From Mycobacteroides franklinii (GTDB lineage: Bacteria; Actinomycetota; Actinomycetes; Mycobacteriales; Mycobacteriaceae): a DNA stretch of 64,000 nt. The notes under the pieces are model-generated. The model ran no database searches. It was not told the DNA's origin and was given only the letters and a program-made list of their open reading frames with translations. Location: NCBI RefSeq assembly GCF_002013895.1, contig NZ_MAFQ01000007.1, positions 248,001-312,000 of the forward strand, in the 5' to 3' direction. Position numbers and translations under genes: made by a program. Below are positions 62,116 through 64,000 of the stretch, one piece after another; position 1 is the stretch's first letter, and the number at the start of each line of letters is the position of its first letter.

Positions 62116-64000
62116 GTGACGAGGAAGGTCCATCCCGTCGACGAGGTGCCCTCCGCGGGCAAGCTCGTCACGCTGGGCATCCAGCACGTGATCGCGTTCT
62201 ACGCCGGTGCGGTGCTGGTGCCCCTGCTCATCGCGCGTGCGATCGGTCTGGACGCCGAGGCGTTGACCATGTTGATCACCGCCGACCTGTTCACCTGCGG
62301 CATCGCCTCGATCCTGCAGGCCGTCGGATTCTGGAAGATCGGTGTGCGGCTGCCCCTGCTGCAGGGGGTCACCTTCGCCACCCTGGCGCCGGTGATCAAG
62401 ATCGCCAACGATCACGGTGGGGGCCGGGTGGGACTGCTCACCGTCTACGGCGCCGTGATCGCCGCGGGAGCGTTCACCTTCCTCATCGCACCGTTCTTCG
62501 CCCGCCTCATCCGGTTCTTTCCGCCCATCGTGACCGGCTCGGTTATCACGATCATCGGGGTATCGCTGTTGCCGGTGGGTATCGGCGACGCCGTCCGTAA
62601 CCCGCACAGCCCGGTAGCCGCGCACGATCCGGGCAATGGGCGTTGGCTCCTGTATGCCGTGGGCACCATCGCGGCGATCGTGCTGATGCAGCGATTCTTC
62701 CGGGGCTTTTGGAGCACCATCGCCGTGCTCCTGGGCCTGGTGGCCGGTACCGCCACTGCCTGGCTTGCCGGCGACACCGATTTCACCCGGGTAGGTGAGG
62801 CGGCATGGATCGGTTTCACCTCACCGTTCGCGTTCGGCGCGCCGCGCTTCGACGTCATCGCGGTGGTATCGCTGATCGTGGTGTTGATGGTGACCGCGGT
62901 CGAATCCACCGGCGCGGTCTTCGCCACCGCGGAGATCGTCGGTAGGAGGGTGCGCGGAGCGGACATCGCCGCAACGGTCCGTGCCGACGGCATCGCCACC
63001 ATGATCGGCGGCACCTTCAACTCCTTTCCCTATACCGCGTTCTCGGAGAATGTCGGGCTGGTGCGGCTCACCGGTGTCAAGAGCCGTTGGGTGGTAGCGG
63101 CCGCCGGCGTGATCATGATGGTCTTGGGTGTGCTGCCCAAGACCGCCAAGATCGTGGAGTCCATCCCGGCACCGGTGTTGGGCGGGGCCGCCATGACTCT
63201 GTTCGCGACGGTGGCGGTGGTCGGTATTCAGACACTGGGCAAGGTGGACTTCAACGACCACCGTAACTTGATCATCGCCAGCACCTCGTTGGCCATGGGG
63301 ATGTATGTGCAGTTCTCTCAGTCCTCGGGCCCGTCGACGGTCCTGGAGAAGGGGCGCAGCATCGCGGTTCCCGCACTACCGGGAATCGACCAGGCCGTAC
63401 CCGGCCTGCTGCAGATCCCGTTCAGCACCGGCATCACCATGGGTGCCATCACCGCAATCGTCTTGAACTTGTTGTTCTTCCACACCGGCAGCCGTGGCGT
63501 GGCGGTGGCCGGGGGAGGCACCATTCGGCTCGCGCAGGTCAACGAGATGACTCTCGAACAGTTTCGCCACACTTTCGGAGGCCTGGTCCAGAACGTGAAC
63601 TGGGTGGTAGACCGCGCCTACCGGCAACGGCCCTTCGCCGACGCGCACGATCTGCGCAGCGCTTTCCAGGAGGCGATGCTTACCGGCAGCGACGAGGAAC
63701 AGCTCGAACTCATCAGATCTTTCCCGGATCTGGGCGCCGAGGACGAAGCTGGAGAGATGGCGGCGGTCGATCACACCATTTTGCAGACTCTCGACGAGAG
63801 TGAGCTGAACAACGTGGTGAGCCTGGCCAATGCCTACCGCGAGCATTTCGGTTTCCCGCTGGTGATCTGTGCGCGCGAGACCGAGCGCTACGAGCGGCTG
63901 CTGCGCAACGGGTGGAGCCGCATGGAGAATTCCACCACGAGTGAGCGATCCTTCGCGCTCATCGAGATCGCGAAGATCGCCAACTACCGGTTCGATGACT
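62116..64000 (+). CDS. NCS2 urate/xanthine permease fused to OHCU-decarboxylase (UraD)-like domain; 3' end outside window
   Basis: 628 residues visible from GTG 62116 (AGGGAGG before). Residues 1-470 are an NCS2 carrier: TLGIQHVIAFYAGAVLVPLL (QH of TM1), VTAVESTGAVFATAEIVG (TM8 Glu) and FNSFPYTAFSENVGLVRLTG (signature motif), resembling urate/xanthine members. From about 478 a UraD domain follows: MTLEQFRHTFGGLVQNVNWV, ANAYREHFGFPLVICARE and FALIEIAKIANYRFDD. UraD decarboxylates OHCU to S-allantoin. But the usual His-Pro catalytic pair reads Phe536-Pro537, and the EQ pair reads Asp552-His553, so decarboxylase activity is doubtful. A direct urate import/degradation unit or a regulatory domain are options. 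Confidence 0.85.
   Translation, partial: MTRKVHPVDEVPSAGKLVTLGIQHVIAFYAGAVLVPLLIARAIGLDAEALTMLITADLFTCGIASILQAVGFWKIGVRLPLLQGVTFATLAPVIKIANDHGGGRVGLLTVYGAVIAAGAFTFLIAPFFARLIRFFPPIVTGSVITIIGVSLLPVGIGDAVRNPHSPVAAHDPGNGRWLLYAVGTIAAIVLMQRFFRGFWSTIAVLLGLVAGTATAWLAGDTDFTRVGEAAWIGFTSPFAFGAPRFDVIAVVSLIVVLMVTAVESTGAVFATAEIVGRRVRGADIAATVRADGIATMIGGTFNSFPYTAFSENVGLVRLTGVKSRWVVAAAGVIMMVLGVLPKTAKIVESIPAPVLGGAAMTLFATVAVVGIQTLGKVDFNDHRNLIIASTSLAMGMYVQFSQSSGPSTVLEKGRSIAVPALPGIDQAVPGLLQIPFSTGITMGAITAIVLNLLFFHTGSRGVAVAGGGTIRLAQVNEMTLEQFRHTFGGLVQNVNWVVDRAYRQRPFADAHDLRSAFQEAMLTGSDEEQLELIRSFPDLGAEDEAGEMAAVDHTILQTLDESELNNVVSLANAYREHFGFPLVICARETERYERLLRNGWSRMENSTTSERSFALIEIAKIANYRFDD

Noticed and set aside
1..64000. 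tRNA, rRNA, insertion sequences, prophage or integration sites
   Set aside because: No cloverleaf, rRNA segment, transposase, integrase or flanking direct repeat was recognised by eye.

Overview
High-GC actinobacterial DNA. Gene content and order in the first 25 kb (dut fragment, DUF3710, OB-fold protein, DUF3159, ceoC/ceoB, APC permease, TRAM methyltransferase, dxs, RNase D, DUF3000, hemE-hemY-hemQ, msrB, aftC, TAP-like hydrolase, RibD-like reductase, AFG1 ATPase, GNAT) match, from memory, the Rv2697c to Rv2669 block of Mycobacterium tuberculosis. Insertions within that block (nhaA, a chloramphenicol acetyltransferase beside dxs) and the accessory content downstream suggest a rapid-growing mycobacterium of the Mycobacteroides abscessus/chelonae type. 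Species assignment is inference.

Layout. 1-5.2 kb: 3' end of dut, DUF3710, a divergent ECF-sigma/oxidoreductase module, Rv2695-type hydrolase, OB-fold protein and DUF3159 membrane protein. 5.2-11.3 kb: two TrkA-type K+ regulatory subunits, APC permease, RNA methyltransferase, NhaA. 11.3-19.1 kb: dxs, cat, RNase D, DUF3000, and haem genes hemE-hemY-hemQ for the coproporphyrin-dependent route. 19.1-24.9 kb: msrB, arabinosyltransferase aftC, secreted hydrolase, RibD-like reductase, AFG1/ZapE ATPase, GNAT. 25-33.8 kb: FkbM methyltransferase, MPT63-like secreted protein, SDR and SRPBCC proteins, ABC1 kinase plus TetR divergent from a PF10118 protein/ferredoxin pair, and a D-aminoacylase-type amidohydrolase.

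33.8-41.0 kb holds two tandem carboxylic acid reductases whose reductase domains share near-identical DNA patches, divergent from rtcB. 42.5-53.2 kb is accessory: a methyltransferase with a palindromic operator over its promoter and start, a large Tyr/Trp/Gly-repeat and Pro-rich membrane protein, an MFS pump with a divergent TetR and twin operators, YqeY, a probable nonsense-disrupted small gene, M48 protease, SUKH-like lipoprotein, hydrolase and aldo-keto reductase.

53.4-64 kb is a purine/ureide catabolic cluster: allantoicase, a DUF6986 citrate-lyase-like protein, DctA, a MobA-like nucleotidyltransferase, NCS1 permease, PuuE allantoinase, an allantoin racemase-like protein, a GntR regulator, and, running off the right edge, an NCS2 urate/xanthine permease fused to an OHCU-decarboxylase (UraD) domain that lacks the usual catalytic His-Pro motif. 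Together these could import purines and ureides and convert allantoin to ureidoglycolate and glyoxylate.

Several genes have a TANNNT -10 box 6-8 nt before the start codon, as expected for leaderless mycobacterial mRNAs; I used this to choose starts. I see no rRNA, tRNA, CRISPR array, insertion sequence or prophage. Unannotated gaps are all shorter than 300 bases.
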